DNA from: Augochlora pura
Taxonomy: Eukaryota > Arthropoda > Insecta > Hymenoptera > Halictidae
Length of the DNA: 64,000 nucleotides
Assembly: GCF_028453695.1 (NCBI RefSeq)
Contig: NC_135781.1
Coordinates: 23,063,640 to 23,127,639, forward strand
Direction: 5' to 3'
A model generated the notes under the pieces. It was given only the letters and a program-made list of their open reading frames with translations. It did not search any database and was not told the origin of the DNA. The translations under genes and the position numbers were made by a program. Below, one piece after another: positions 25,269 to 38,163 of the stretch (positions within the stretch are counted from its first letter, which is position 1; every line of letters starts with the position of its first letter).

Positions 25269-28200
25269 TCAGCGTTTACGAGCACCAAGTCCCGGGGGGT
25301 AGTTCACAGAAAACTCGGCTCCCTGCCGATCGTAAATTTGCCGCGGCGCGTAAGTAAGACAAACGCATAATAAACAACCGGGACTGCGATCGCGAGCAAC
25401 GGAATGGCGTACAGCTCGCCTCGCCTTACCTCGCCTCGCCTCGCCTCCGCTTGAAGTTCAAGTGAAAACTCTCGGATCGATGCGCCAGCCATAACTTAGG
25501 GAACAACCTTTCGCCCGCGCCTGCGAGCGCAACGGAATGCACGCGTCGTCGTCGTGCTAACCAGACGTCTCTCATCGGTTCTAGGAAGCGATGTATGAGT
25601 GCCACGACATCTGGGAAATATTAGCATCCAAATCCGCGCAGTTGAAATAAGATCCGGATAATTCTGCTCGGGTCTGATCAAGAGCTATCGTCTCTCCGTT
25701 TCGCGTATATTTAAACCCTTCAGACCCAAATTATCGTGTCGTTACCTCCCGGCTGCGTATCCATCTTCCAAACAATGCAAGACTTTCCCATTTTTATAGG
25801 AGACAAAGTTGTTTCATGAAACTGAGGGAGAACGTTCCATTTTTGTCATTTTTTATTTACATTAAAATTACTACTATACAGAACTATTGTTATATTCGTT
25901 ATAATGTACGTTATAATCGTACAATATTACTATTCATTTGCTTACTTATTTCTACGGAACTCGTCAATGTAACGAGCTGGCTAATTTCACAGTTAATCGT
26001 AATAAAACGGCTATATGCATAAAATTATTTCTGCAATAACAGATGCACAAGAAATGAAATAAACTCTCGATAAAAATCATAATGACAGGGAGATAATAGG
26101 TATGTGTAAACGAAATGTCCATAAACCCACCGTTAATTACACGTTACTTAATGCCTGTGCTAAAGCTTGTATCACGAAGGTCTTAACTACCTATTGACTA
26201 AAACAATAGGGTCAAGAGATAGGTGGATGAAATATAGCCGGCTTGACTATGAGATCGCATCACATTAGGTTAAACTTAACAACTTATTAAACTGAAATCA
26301 ATGGTTTATGAATATTATATTTATATGTCGCTAGGTATAAAGCTAGTAAAAGGAAAATTAAAAATATATACACATAAATTAATAGATGTAGGCATGTATG
26401 ATGTAATAGATCTTTGATCTGGTTACTCGAGTTTAAAAACAAATCTATCTAAGGCTATATAAATTCAAGAGACTTTGATTGTTTTGTATTATTCACAAAA
26501 TCGCATTTATAAGGAATTTACATCGACGAGAGTATAGTAAAAAGAAGGTTGATAACGGTAATGTAAGTGTAAAATGGATATTCGGCTAGTTAAAAATGCA
26601 AAACGACACTAACAGCCGGGCGATTAAGATGAATTAAGGGATCTAGTTGAGCATTGCGCGTCTCGAAAGCGGCGCAGCACTCGTATAAATCTCCCGGTGG
26701 CCCCTAATAGGTTAAGCTCTCAGCACGCTTAATTTCGCCTGCTGTCACCTGCTAATGGATTCGCCCGCAAAATTCCGCGGAGATTTCGGGGAATCGTGTC
26801 AAACCACGGGACGCTAAGAAAAAGAAAGACAGGGAGAGGATCCACGGTAAACGACGGCGCTATGAATCTCGGATGTTCGGGTACGCGTTTGCGGCTCGTA
26901 ATGTCGCGGGAAATTACGCGACTTGAAAATTATGAGATTGTTGCAGAATGAAGAGCAGCGAACAAGCCGGCGATCTATCATCGCTGCTCCCGACTCGAAA
27001 TTTCTACGGAAAACGTCGCGAACCAGAAACTACATCTTCCCTGACGGTCTCTGTCGCCTGTTGCATTCCTTGCGGGCGCCTGTGTAAACCCCGTAGCGGG
27101 CGCCTTACTCTTTTCATCGCCTAAGTTTTATCTTTTTCTGGCAGAAGTTAATAATTATTCTAATAGCTTTATTATCGTCTCTCTCGATTCAATTATATTA
27201 CTGATCCCAATTTTGTGCTTAGATAGACGAGTTCACTAGTTTTGGCTGATGATCTTAAAATATGTATGAAGATAGTGGATGTCATACATCAAATAACACT
27301 TCAAGATAAGTTAATTAAACCAAAAAACTGGTGTAAAATATTAAATTATTACTTAACATCGCTAAATGTCATGTGATGAAAATGTATGAGTAATTGTAAA
27401 GGAAATTGTAAGGATTTTTGCGGATTCTATTTTATTAACGATCTCATAGAAACTGGGCCCATTCTATAGAAGACAACTAGTTCGTTTATAATTGAAATCA
27501 TTGTTGAACAATTTACTAGGAAATTCTCTATCATTAACTCTTTAGGGGCGAGAACTTCTAAATAATACTAAAGAATTTTTCTTGAAGCACTGTGTCATTG
27601 ATAGTAAAGCGCTTTATGAACAAGAATTTTTTAATAGTGCTAAACACTAAACTATCCATCAAAGCCTTGAATACTGGAGAAAGGAAAAATACATACTGAT
27701 CTTTTATTATATAAATAACCAAATTGTTCGTAGTTTCAAGAACCATAGGGACGTTTCTAGATAGACGTCGAAATATTTTCAATTGCTTCGCAATTATGTT
27801 TTATCTGAAAACAGTTCGCAGGAAGCACCGCATTCCCAATAATCTACCCTGATCTGTCTAATGAAACCCAACGAATCCCACAGCGAAGAGCAAAATATAC
27901 CTAATCTTCTCAAACCACTCGGAGCATATCCGCGAACAATCGAACAAGTCGGACGCAGGTTGCAATCTCGATTGCCCAAGAAATCGCCGCGATCCTCGTG
28001 ATTTCCAGTCACGCTCGATTTTCGTACAAGTATTCCCAGAAACGGGGCCGGGTCAGAGGCAGAGATACGATCGGGCCAGCCATCGAATTCGTGCTCCGTT
28101 AATAAAATTACACGAACGCGTAATTTAGCAGCGTCGGAAATTGATTTTAATTTGCAGGAGCTGTCCGTAAAAACGGAACAGCGGAAAAAGAGAAAAAATA

Positions 28201-28440
28201 GAAGGACGACGAAGGAAGCGGGGTGAAGCGGGGGGGAGCGCGGGCTGCTTGCGCCGAGTATAATTTCGTGGGACACGCTTACGAAGCACGGGGACCGGGA
28301 CTGATTACGGGCGCAGTTAACGAGAAACGCGATACACCAGGAAATTATGAATTTACAATTCGGGGCCCCGGTATCTTTCTTCCTGCGATCCGATCGGAGA
28401 TCGAGAAGAGGAGGAGGAGGGAAACAAAACGAGAGGAGTA

Positions 28441-28558
28441 AAAAAGACGGAGAAAGAGAAAGAGAGAAAGAGAGAGAGAGTGTGAGAGAGAGAGAGAGAA
28501 AGAGGTAAAGAGAATTGAAGAGAGGTAAAAAGAGAAGGAGAAAGAGAAAGAGATAGGA
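28441..28558. repeat. Purine (GA/GAAA) microsatellite tract
   Basis: An almost purely purine plus strand contains a (GA)n core near 28467-28500. On the minus strand it gives a serine/leucine/phenylalanine-rich spurious open frame. Confidence 0.85.
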
Positions 28559-28984
28559 GTATGGGATCACCGGGCCTTCGGGGCCGATCTTATCCCCGGC
28601 GTCGTCCCATCGGCTGCCTACGCACGAACGTCCCCGGTCTTGACGGACGTCTGAATGTGCATGCGCGCAGCTGCATTTCACGCGAGACACCCACCGGCAA
28701 TTATGCGCATGGTGAAACGCACGGAAGGGTGAAAAAGAAATCGCCGGAGCCGATGGCGGGAGAGAGCCGCGCAAGCCTAACCGAGCCAGAAGGCCTCTAT
28801 ACGTGGAAAAGACCACGACGACTATTTGTCAACGGCTGAGAGACGGGCCAGCGGATCTTACCCGCTCGGACCCGAGAAAAAGCGAGGATAGGACGCTGCG
28901 AGACCACGGGACAAGACGAGAAGACTCTTTCTCCCTTCATCTCTTCTCCTTCTATCTGTCTTTCTCTTTGTCTCGTATACTCTG

Positions 28985-29083
28985 TTATACTCTCTTATAC
29001 TCTCTTATTCTCTCTTATTCTCTCCTATACTCTCTTATACTCCCTTATACTTCCTTATACTCTCTTCACTCTCTTATACTCTC
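28985..29083. repeat. 10-bp tandem repeat TTATACTCTC
   Basis: About ten units follow TTATACTCTC with substitutions (TTATTCTCTC, TTATACTCCC, TTATACTTCC) and one single-base deletion. It lies within a longer pyrimidine-rich tract. Confidence 0.85.
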
Positions 29084-29599
29084 TTGCATTCCCTGTCTTT
29101 CTCTCCTGCGTCTCGGCCCTTGCTCTCGGAACAGCCAAGCTGCCGGTGAACGGAGCACGTTCTTCTTACCCGTGGATCGCGGGTACAAATCGTCGCGGTG
29201 AGATCAAAAACCGCTGCGCGCTCGCTTTCAGTGCCGCGCCGACAACGTGGCGAGCAGATAATCCGCCGTATAATTTCATCGTCTCCGGGAACACGTTGCT
29301 CCTATTCGAACCCCCCTTCCCCCTTTTTTGGAACATTGATTCGCGTGTAAACCTCGCCAGTCTGGAGAAACTATGAACTGGACGGGACACCGGCAGCGAG
29401 CCGGCAAGAAACACGTCATCGTTAGATTTTGATGCATCGGACACCGAGCTGCTGCGATCTAACTGGACGGATCACGGCATGGGGACTTGGTCTTACTTCG
29501 GAATTCTGAGCGTTTCGATCTGGGGTAAGAATAAATCGAACTGGAGACATAGCGATATATTCTAATTCGTAGCTAGTCGTTTCTTAATCCGACCATTCT

Positions 29600-29689
29600 G
29601 GATCCAGTATTTCTTGATCCAGCGTTTCTGTATCCAGTATTTCTTGATCCAGTGTTTCTTGATTCACTATCTCTTGGTCCAGCATTTCA
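29600..29689. repeat. 15-bp minisatellite, six units
   Basis: Six perfectly phased 15-bp units have consensus TGATCCAGTATTTCT. The preceding ~15 nt (ending GACCATTCT) may be a decayed seventh unit. The period is a multiple of three, but no gene context supports translation. Confidence 0.85.
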
Positions 29690-30282
29690 AAGATATCATA
29701 TAACATACTTTACTACTGGTGATCAACCTTTCCCAGTCGAATGTAACCTGCCACGGCTTGTAAGTACGGTACTTTCATGATTGAACGTTTTTGTTTCGTG
29801 AAATATGTACCAATACAATTCGATGCAGCGTGTACTTAAATCTGAAGTAATTATTTACGAGGTTATATTATTTTATATTTTCTTTAATCTATTAACACAT
29901 TATATGCCGGGAATCAACCCTAAATCAACACGTAATCGAAGTCACTTTTGTACTACGAGTCATTTTAATTCGATGCACTAGATTGTTTTCTTTATGCTGC
30001 AGTATTTTTATTTTATATGCCCTGGTGCATTTTATATGGATGAAATTGAATTTTCAGACTTGTATAATAAATTTGATAACGTATAATTTATATGGGATCA
30101 TGGTACAACAATTTGCAGTGATTCCTTAGAGTCATCATACAAGTACAGAAAATGGTTAATTAATAAAATTTAGGCTAAAAGATAAAATTTATCAGAATGA
30201 ATGGTATTTATAGTTCAATTAAAAATGAATTGTGAGATCTAGTCAAAAATTGGTGTCACTTAACACCTGACATTTGACATTG

Positions 30283-30450
30283 ACTTTTAATCGAGATAAG
30301 TAAGGATTTTGCAAATTAGCTGTAAAAATAACAATGCCGTTAACGTCGTAAAGCAGAAATTTATTATAAGATGACGTACAAATGAACTTAACCAGTAGAG
30401 AAACAAAAAATAAATGTCAATGTTTTTTTTAGAAAGAACAATTCTCACTA
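30283..30450 (+). repeat. Dispersed repeat, second copy of 7655-7830
   Basis: This shows ordered, gapped similarity to 7655-7830, the clearest block being AAGATGACGTACAAATGA. It is longer in the middle (TAACAATGCCGTTAACG has no counterpart). The minus-strand open frames across it are therefore repeat-derived and unlikely to be genes. Confidence 0.5.
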
Positions 30451-30638
30451 ATTTTCGGTGAAAAGTGGACTTACATTGATTGCCTTCTGAATCGTCCATG
30501 TGTACACCTTGACACATTGTCAATGTTATTATGAAATTTTGTAATACCGAAGAAAACATGGAATGAAACAAAAACGCTAATGCACGCGATATGTCCGTAA
30601 TTTATACAAGTACTAACAGCAGAGTATGCCATTACTGC

Positions 30639-30730
30639 GGCGTACCGTTCGAAAAGATGACATACGCGAGAACCATTATGTAATGGCGTACCTTTCAAAA
30701 AGATGACATCCGTAAAAGTCACTATAGTAG
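30639..30730. repeat. 46-bp tandem duplication
   Basis: Two adjacent 46-bp units both begin GGCGTACC and share TTCGAAAAGATGACAT or TTCAAAAAGATGACAT. They have diverged in the second half. The array is only two copies long. Confidence 0.6.
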
Positions 30731-32265
30731 CGTAAAGTAACTAAGCGATTAAACTGTTACTGACAACAGTAGAGCCTTGGTTATCCGAACTGATTAAGGA
30801 TTTACTGATTTGTGTCATTAATAGAATTGCATAAATATATATACATATAAATGCATCTTGTACATGAATAACGTGTTTCGATAATTAAGAATTCAACTAT
30901 CAGAGATTTCGATGATAGAACAGTCACTTAATTAAGTATTTAAATAATAAAAAAATTCATAATTTTTACAATGAGTAATTTTGCATGTGGCTCGCCTTTG
31001 ATTGATGTATTCGTACGAGAAACTTATTTGAAAAATAAAATATTGGAAGAACAGAGGTTAAGATAATAAACAAATGATCTAATTCAAGTACTAGATTTCT
31101 ACAATAAATAATTTCGCATGTACAAGATGACTTTAGGTTGATCGATCTTGTATATGAACGAGATTCTAAAAACTTGTGCGTGTGCAAGGGGATAAATTGA
31201 AAGTTGAGTAAGTCGACGCAATAAACACATCAATATACAAGATAATGTATCTTAGAAGGTTGAAAGAAGTTACCAACAACTGCCCAAACGAATCTAACGA
31301 CTGCATCTCTCTGCAATTACCGAACGCGTCTACTTAGACGATCAGATAACAAACGTAAAAAGCAATCTCTCATGCCGAACAGGAGATTGCGAAACAACAT
31401 TTCCCTGTTCGGGTGCTGTTCCAGTGGGAAGAGATTTTTCTGATGCCAGCTAAAATAACCGTTCACCGCGTGGGTACGCTGACGCGTATCAGCCTTGCAA
31501 GGCTGTTTCTGACAAAGCGGCTTCGTTCCGAGTCTGAAAGCAAACCCGTTGTAACGCGACATTCTTCTTCGCTAGGGTAAAACCGGCCACGAGGAACGAG
31601 GATATTTTCATGTTCTATAGCGCAGCATTGCGCTCCGAATTGTCCAATCATTCAAAGATCGCGAGACCGCGTAGCGAAAGTTGTCCGCATAGAATCCGGC
31701 CGATTTCTGATCTCGCCGTAACACCGGTTCGGTTCATGGACACCGAAACGCGCCTGTCTTCGATTATCTTTGAGCTTTATATCTGATTTTATTTTGCCGT
31801 TGTTTCAGCAGTTGAAGTTACACTATAGTAAAGTCGTTGAATTCGTCTCGACACCAGTTGGCATATTATTAAATCAGAACTATGTATTATCGTTTAAAAA
31901 CTCAAGACAATTGCATTTTTACTAAAATGATATTTTTTTAAGCTTCCACACTGTTTTCTTAGAGTTTGCATTTTATGTAAAATCATGATCAAGAAACGTG
32001 CATAGTTTCAAAAATATTGGAATTTTCGGGTTGCCGGTTACCGAACATTTCCATTGCATTCATCTATAAGGTAATGGTTATTTGCAACAAATTAACATTC
32101 TCGTCATCGATGAATTATTACTTGTAACGAAAGAAAAACTTTTGTCATTTCTCACGATGATGTTTTCTTATCAAATTGTTAGCCTTTGTTTAAGACGAAT
32201 AATATTTTAGGCTTAGGAGCTTTAAACTATTCCCAGTTTGTAGCGAAACAAACTATTTCTACATA

Positions 32266-32513
32266 TTAACCTTTTAGATACTACGCGCCACTATAGTGGC
32301 TTTCGCGAATGGCTCGTGCTTTACTCAATTGTTTTATTATTTATTAAAGCAAACAATTAAAGTGAAAGTGTGTATATACAATATATTAAGAAAAGAATAT
32401 ATGTTATTAGTACTACATATAGATATCCGGAAAAAATATATATTAAGAGAAAATCGTAATTTAGTTACGAAAAATTTTATTTGCGCAAAATCCTGCCGTA
32501 TCTAAAAGGTTAA
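32266..32513 (+). mobile_element. TTAA-flanked MITE, family A (piggyBac-like), copy 1
   Basis: A 240-bp element (32270-32509) is exactly flanked by TTAA at 32266-32269 and 32510-32513. Termini are CCTTTTAGATAC and GTATCTAAAAGG, a perfect 12-bp inverted repeat. The body is AT-rich and non-coding, with a subterminal palindrome-like CGCCACTATAGTGGC. It is the cleanest of the three family A copies. Confidence 0.85.
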
Positions 32514-32880
32514 GCATAAAAAATTCTATTTAGACCATGGAACGCTGGATTTCCGAATGCTTGAATGAACGTTGGGATACGCGCGACACTCGTCGTGTTT
32601 GGAATACGATTATTCGGGTTCGCCAAAGAAATGTGCCTGAAAATGCGGAGTCTAATTATGCGTAATTGACGTCGATGGATATGCACGCGTGTACGGTGTA
32701 CAGAGTCAGGACAGGACGGTTAAAGCGGTGGTTGATCTTTCGGCGGCGATGCAAGCAGATGGTGGTTAAGTAGGGTACTGGGCCCGTCAAGCACGAAACC
32801 ATCGAGTCCGAGAAATTACGGATAGGTTTAATGCGAACAATAATGTGGAACTGCGGACTGAACAGAAGTACGAAGGACGA

Positions 32881-32930
32881 GAACGACGACGACGACGACG
32901 ACGATGATGATGATGACGACGGCGATGAGA
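32881..32930. repeat. GAC/GAT trinucleotide microsatellite
   Basis: A run of GAC triplets passes into GAT and back to GAC. It would encode poly-Asp on the plus strand or poly-Val/Ser on the minus, but no flanking exon was recognised. Confidence 0.85.
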
Positions 32931-34955
32931 ATTCGGATTGTGACGGACGGTAAATACGCACGCATCTGCTCCTGAACCGTAGTGGGCAAAATTAAGTAGT
33001 GTTTATGGTGCGAATGATACCTTGCCGCAACCGGCGAGACACCATGTCGAAAAGAAAATGCCAAGCGTTGTAATTGCAACCGTAGAAGAACTGCAATTAC
33101 CCGGAGAATTATGCACGGTGCATTACATTATCAACAGTACCATTGAACGCAATTTTAAACGCCTCCTCCGAAGACCGCTTTCGTAACGATCCAGCTGAAT
33201 TTACATTCTCCGGTTCGCAATCAGAAGTATCGCTCCCGCAGGTATACGTACCGATTCCGCTAATTCAACTCGGGAATTTGCATGAGGATCGATGCACAGA
33301 TGAGCAATTAATTGGAAGACGCTTACCGGGCGATTGTTCGTCGTAACGAGCGAAAGTAACCCATCGATGCCATAGCGAAACACAGCAGACACTCCCCCAT
33401 TATGAAATTCCAGCTAATAGGCTTCCGGCTAAGCGTGCGTGCCTGATCAGGCCCAGCGGCCTAAATTCCAGCCGATCCTGCTCTAATTGTCATTCAAGTT
33501 GCCGCGCTCGCCAGTTTTTCCAGTCGAGTTTTTCAGCCGTGATCTCGCAACGAGACAGCCTAAGCAAGCATGCGAGCACTTACTAAATTCCGAACGAAAC
33601 GAGACCAACCGTGCCCGTTGCCGCTCTGACAAACGATGCTAGAATATTGTGTTTAATTATGCCGCTTACACGACTATCCGGCTATTTATTCCCCCCCGAT
33701 ACAATCACGATGCTAATTAGAGAATTCGTTACATGTGTTTGAATATTACACCTTGTAAACGTGACTCGGGCATGCGACCTGAATACTAGATAGCTTGTAC
33801 CGGATACATCGACGCGAAACGAGTGATCCGAAATTAGCGTCTATTCGCGGCTTTTCTGCCGCGGCGCGGCGCATTTCAATCCGGTGTCACCCCGTATGCC
33901 GGCTCTGCTGCCGGCTCGTGATCCCCGAGATCTTTGATTGATCGACGCAAGATTTATGGGGACTACTCACGCAACCGCTTGGAAATATCTGCCTCAAGTT
34001 TTAGTGTGATAGGGAGCAGCATGTGGAACCTTGCATCTGATCGTTACATCAAACATGAAGAGACTTCTAATTGGGATATGCATGATGACAGTTTTGTAAT
34101 AGTTAATCGGGGGACGTGATACATTTTTCGTAAAGTCTGTGACAATGAAATCGATCAGCAAATTTTATTCAAAGAGACTAACTACATAATTTCAATGTTC
34201 TATCGTTTTATAGTTTTGTTTAAAGCGTTGCTCATTGGGATGATCTGTTCACAGAATGAAAAAACAACGTTTATCATAACTAGATCGCCGATTTTTGTGC
34301 AGAATAAACATTTTCAGCATTGTGAAATGGTTCAGTCAACTATTACTTTCTTTCTTTCATTAATAATTTTAATAAGTCATAATTAGCACACCTGCATTCA
34401 TAGGTTTATTTAATCTTTTTACTGTTTCCAGATCCAACCACCCCTACATTTATTGTAAATACGTAAAAATCTAATCATAACTAGACTAAGAACCCTTATA
34501 AATAATGAAAATTATCTGCATCAGTTGAAATACGTAGAAGCCAGGTGCAAATTTTCTCTCAAATAATTGTAATAAGTTCTAAGTTAAATACTGGAAATTA
34601 TTCTGCCGAACATAATATAATCATCTAAATAAATAAAATACATATAAGAGAAATAAACACGAAACCATAGAATAAGTTAGTAAATGAAATATACATGGTA
34701 CGTATAAGATTAACTAACTAAATTGAATTATCTATTATATGTATCTAGTGACACATGCTTTTATGATTTGTTAAACCAGATTCAGTTTAACTTTATGAGT
34801 AACATGTACTTATTTTGCTGAATGTATTTGACAGAAGAAACTCTATGCACACTTAGTTCCTAAATGACGGGTAGATCAACCATACATTTATTGATAATTA
34901 CGTACATGCAGATCACAAATAGACAACTAAAGACAAACAAAACAATTAAGCATAA

Positions 34956-35039
34956 TATTAGGTTGGTAACTATGAAACGGGCGCCGCAACTGAACACAGA
35001 CTAAACAAAAATGCCCGTTTCATAGTTTCCAACCTAATA
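34956..35039. mobile_element. 80-bp mariner-type hairpin MITE
   Basis: TA-flanked (34956-34957 and 35038-35039) palindrome. The left arm begins TTAGGTTGGTAACTATGAAA and continues CGGGC. The right arm is its inverse with a single mismatch, ending in CCAACCTAA. Only about 30 nt separate the arms. The terminus TTAGGTTGG is mariner-like; the element looks like a mariner reduced to its two ends. Confidence 0.8.
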
Positions 35040-37856
35040 CCAAAGAAGTAGTGCAAAATAAGTATAAATCCTTTGCTAGATGGTCTAGAAGGTACAGCGT
35101 TAGAATGTAAAAAGTATAGATGAGTTACTAATAATTACATCACCAGAATATAAGTCAAAATAATAAAATGTCAATGGTAAATTACGAAAATATAACCGAA
35201 ATTATTACATAATAGAAAACTACTTGCAATAGAAGAGAGGAAACAATTTTGACCACGAAGATCTAGAAACAAATCGATCGATAGATAGATCTTCCTCTGG
35301 GAGACACTTGGATAAGAGAGCTTCTCTCAGTGCGAGGATCAAAGGCAAATCCTCCGCTAGAAAACTGCTAGAGAAACACTGATTGTCAGTAGCGTTAGTG
35401 TTACACAGCAAACGATCAATTAGGATCCAGCCAGGACGAATCAATCGACCGAGGAACAAGAGGCCTAAACGAGCCGCGAGGGGGTACGAGGATCGCGATC
35501 GAGGGCCCGATCGCCGCGAGGTCGCTGCTAATTCCTCGGGGTCAGGTCGAGTCGTGCCGCGACTCCGTTCGCGATTGGCCGACGTCACCGGCGGCGGCCC
35601 CTTTTGTTCTTTTCGCTAAGAACCGCGTCGATATGTGTAGAGCAACCTGACGACGATCGTGATATGCCAGCTGGCGCCCACGCTCCTGCGACTTGAGACG
35701 TGTTCCAGTGCGCCACCTTCCGGCCCTGACCTGCCATCACCTCGGCCAATCTTTCAAGCTACACCCTTTTTCCTTTTTCTTCCCCTTCGCTCGATTACAC
35801 CGCCCCTGAACGGTACTCATTTCCAAACCGACTCATTCGGTGCGCCAAACAAACTCGCGTCAGTTTTGTTCGAGAGCTACAGTCACAAATGGGTCGCAAT
35901 TAATTTAGTCCTGATAAACTCTTTAGCATTTGAAAAGCAAACGTATCTTTCTGAATTGATTTCAATTCAAATTCGAATTCCAAAAGAATATATCATGAAA
36001 TTACAGGAAAACCTGAAAAACTATCCTTTTCTTACTGTAGCAATTAAAGAAGCAATTATTTACCCTAGTATGCTTAAGGGTGGATCGAGAAATATTCTCA
36101 GAATTTTAAACACGTATTTTTGGTCTAATCATGTTATTTTAAACATTTTTTAAATACTTATTTCGCAGTATTGTATAAATAAATATATAACTCGAACAGA
36201 AAAAATAATATTATAGCACTTTTTCTTACATGGACACAAAATGACTCTGCTTTATACAGGCCCCCTTTAGTTTTCTAGAATCAATAGTGTCCTGTATCTA
36301 AAGAAAAAATTATACGTATGTTGCAGAACGCATTGAATTCTTCACTTGTTTTTCTCTAAATTCTATTACACACTTATTGAAGTATCAATATTCTTAATCT
36401 GCAATATTCTTATTGGATCTAACGCAAACAGTTAATTTAATCTAAGAGCTCATTCAGTCTGGTTGCTAATAAATTAACAGTTTAAATTGTATTTAAGCAG
36501 AATGAGCGGTACAGTGCATTGTTCCTTGTACAACCATCATCTTCCTCTACGTACAAGCATGAGTATCCATACAGCGATCGCGTTAATGATGACGGATGGA
36601 CCAGTCGATCGAATCGGATAGCATCTGCTGCAGAAAATAATTGGAACGCGTCAGGTAGATTAGCTAAATGTACATTCCGCAACAAAATGATGCAACAATC
36701 CCCGATTTTTCAAATTTCTCAAAATCCGTGATGTAATTAAGTATTTTTTTACGTACACTGAGTATAGAAAGTATTTGTACACCTTTTTACAGCTTTTTCA
36801 TAATTGGACCAAATGGTCTCATTTTTTTTTGGAAGATGTTACAGATATTAGCATACTACCAAATGCCTAAAAAAGTGTCTGAGAAAATTGTAATTTGTTG
36901 GCAAGATAGAAAAATTAAAAAATGATGTTTTTTCAATTTTTTCTGAGCCTATAACGAAAATTTGGAAAATGCATTTCGTAGATCTAGGTAAACTATATGT
37001 TATAACCTTTGAGAGATGTAAAAATTACCTGCTTTCGGTTAAAATTCGTGAGTTACTACGATTTTCGCGATCTCTAATTCCTTATAGTTCATGTCAAAGT
37101 CAACCGATTTTCCTAGACGATATAAACAGTAACTACTTTCCCACTAGTTACTTTACCTACCTATGTACAAAACATATTACAAATTTTGAAAAATTCGAAA
37201 GATCCGTAGGGTGTCCCATCTTTTTGTCGCTGTGTGTACAATCTTTTAAGTTATTGAATATCTTTGATGCTTATCAACGATGAGGAAGGGATAAGTCTCT
37301 TCGCGCGACGCGTGAGGTCCGATTGAGGAAGACGACAAGAAGAATGGAATCCCTGACGAAGATTGATAGATCAATAAGTGTACAACAGAGGAAACATGTG
37401 GTCCAATGAAACAAATTCATCGAAATTTAATGTAGGCTCTGTTTGAGATCTGCGACTCGATACGATTTTCTGCTAACCCCACTTCGAAAGTTAATGGTAA
37501 CAGACAAACTTTGTAATGGCAATCGAAAAAAGGGTCCTCTATGGCTGACGATTGCATTCACCACCCGCCGCGATCTCTCCCACTAAAATCATCCTCCTAC
37601 TCCAATGCCAGCAGAGCCACCTCTTCCTGAAAAGTCCATCATTGTCGACCAATGAATGTTACGTCGATCAAGCTACCAATTGGACGACCTCTCTAACTTT
37701 CACCTATGAATCGACCTTACCGAAGGAACGCCATCACGTTCTCCTAGTAGGCGTGGCTTTCTTGCTCCCGGGGATGTGCCCCGTGGGGCACTTCGTGCCT
37801 GCTTAGACTCGAAACATTAAGTGTAGTTTTATGGCTATAATTTTATTGATATACAT

Positions 37857-38163
37857 ACAGGGTGGGACAATGACTTTGACCACCTTGAACACCTCCGTCA
37901 TTTTTAAAAATATGAAGAAACATATTGTATATAAATTGTATGGTATGGAGGGGTCAGTAATACGCAGGTAATAATTTCCTACAAAAATTATGGCTGTTGA
38001 GATCGTGTCAACACCCCCTAAACAAGGTTATATTCGACAAAAATTATTACTTGCACATTACAGGCTCCTTCGTGCCCATGCAACATGTACATAAAAACTT
38101 CTCAATATCATTAAAAGTAACAAAGATATTCAAGATGTTCAAAGTTGTTGACCGAGTTGTATA
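37857..38163. mobile_element. Foldback element with CAGGGTGGGAC terminus
   Basis: The left arm begins TA CAGGGTGGGACAATGACTTT, followed by GACCACCTTGAACACCTCCG and TCATTTTTAAAA. The right arm is a diverged inverse: ATTAAAAGTAACAAAG, ATATTCAAGATGTTCAAAGT and TGTTGACCGAGTTGTA. Arms are about 60 nt with ~190 nt between them. Similar half-ends occur at 20793 (CACCCTGTA) and 57564 (ACCACCCTGTA). Confidence 0.6.

Larger units (their letters stand above)
24780..32265. other. Non-coding stretch rich in simple repeats
   Basis: This is the most microsatellite-rich part of the window: CT, GA, TTATACTCTC and TGATCCAGTATTTCT arrays fall between 25.2 and 29.7 kb in CpG-rich DNA. AT-rich DNA follows from 29.7 to 31.2 kb. 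The longest open frame (27794-28816, minus) runs through the GA tract and is low complexity. Confidence 0.6.

Noticed and set aside
24894..25370. Plus-strand open frame of 158 codons
   Set aside because: It crosses the CTTTCT microsatellite, giving an SFSFSF run; no similarity recognised.
27535..27560. TTAACTCTTTAGGGGCG, resembling a MITE family A terminus
   Set aside because: No matching inverted terminus or internal similarity was found within the expected ~250 bp.
27794..28816. Long minus-strand open frame (340 codons)
   Set aside because: It is the reverse of a GA microsatellite plus CpG-rich flanks; the translation is Ser/Leu/Phe/Pro low complexity with no domain.
31178..31195. GTGTGCAAGGGGATAA, resembling the right terminus of MITE family B
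   Set aside because: Upstream sequence does not align with the family interior and no left end was seen; it may be chance or a solo end.
35220..35640. GC-rich patch with a CGACGTCAC (CRE-like) site and overlapping frames on both strands
   Set aside because: It could be a promoter, but no downstream exon was found and a single octamer-like site is weak evidence.
35659..36153. Plus-strand open frame of 164 codons
   Set aside because: Composition shifts abruptly midway from GC-rich to AT-rich; no family recognised and no splice context.
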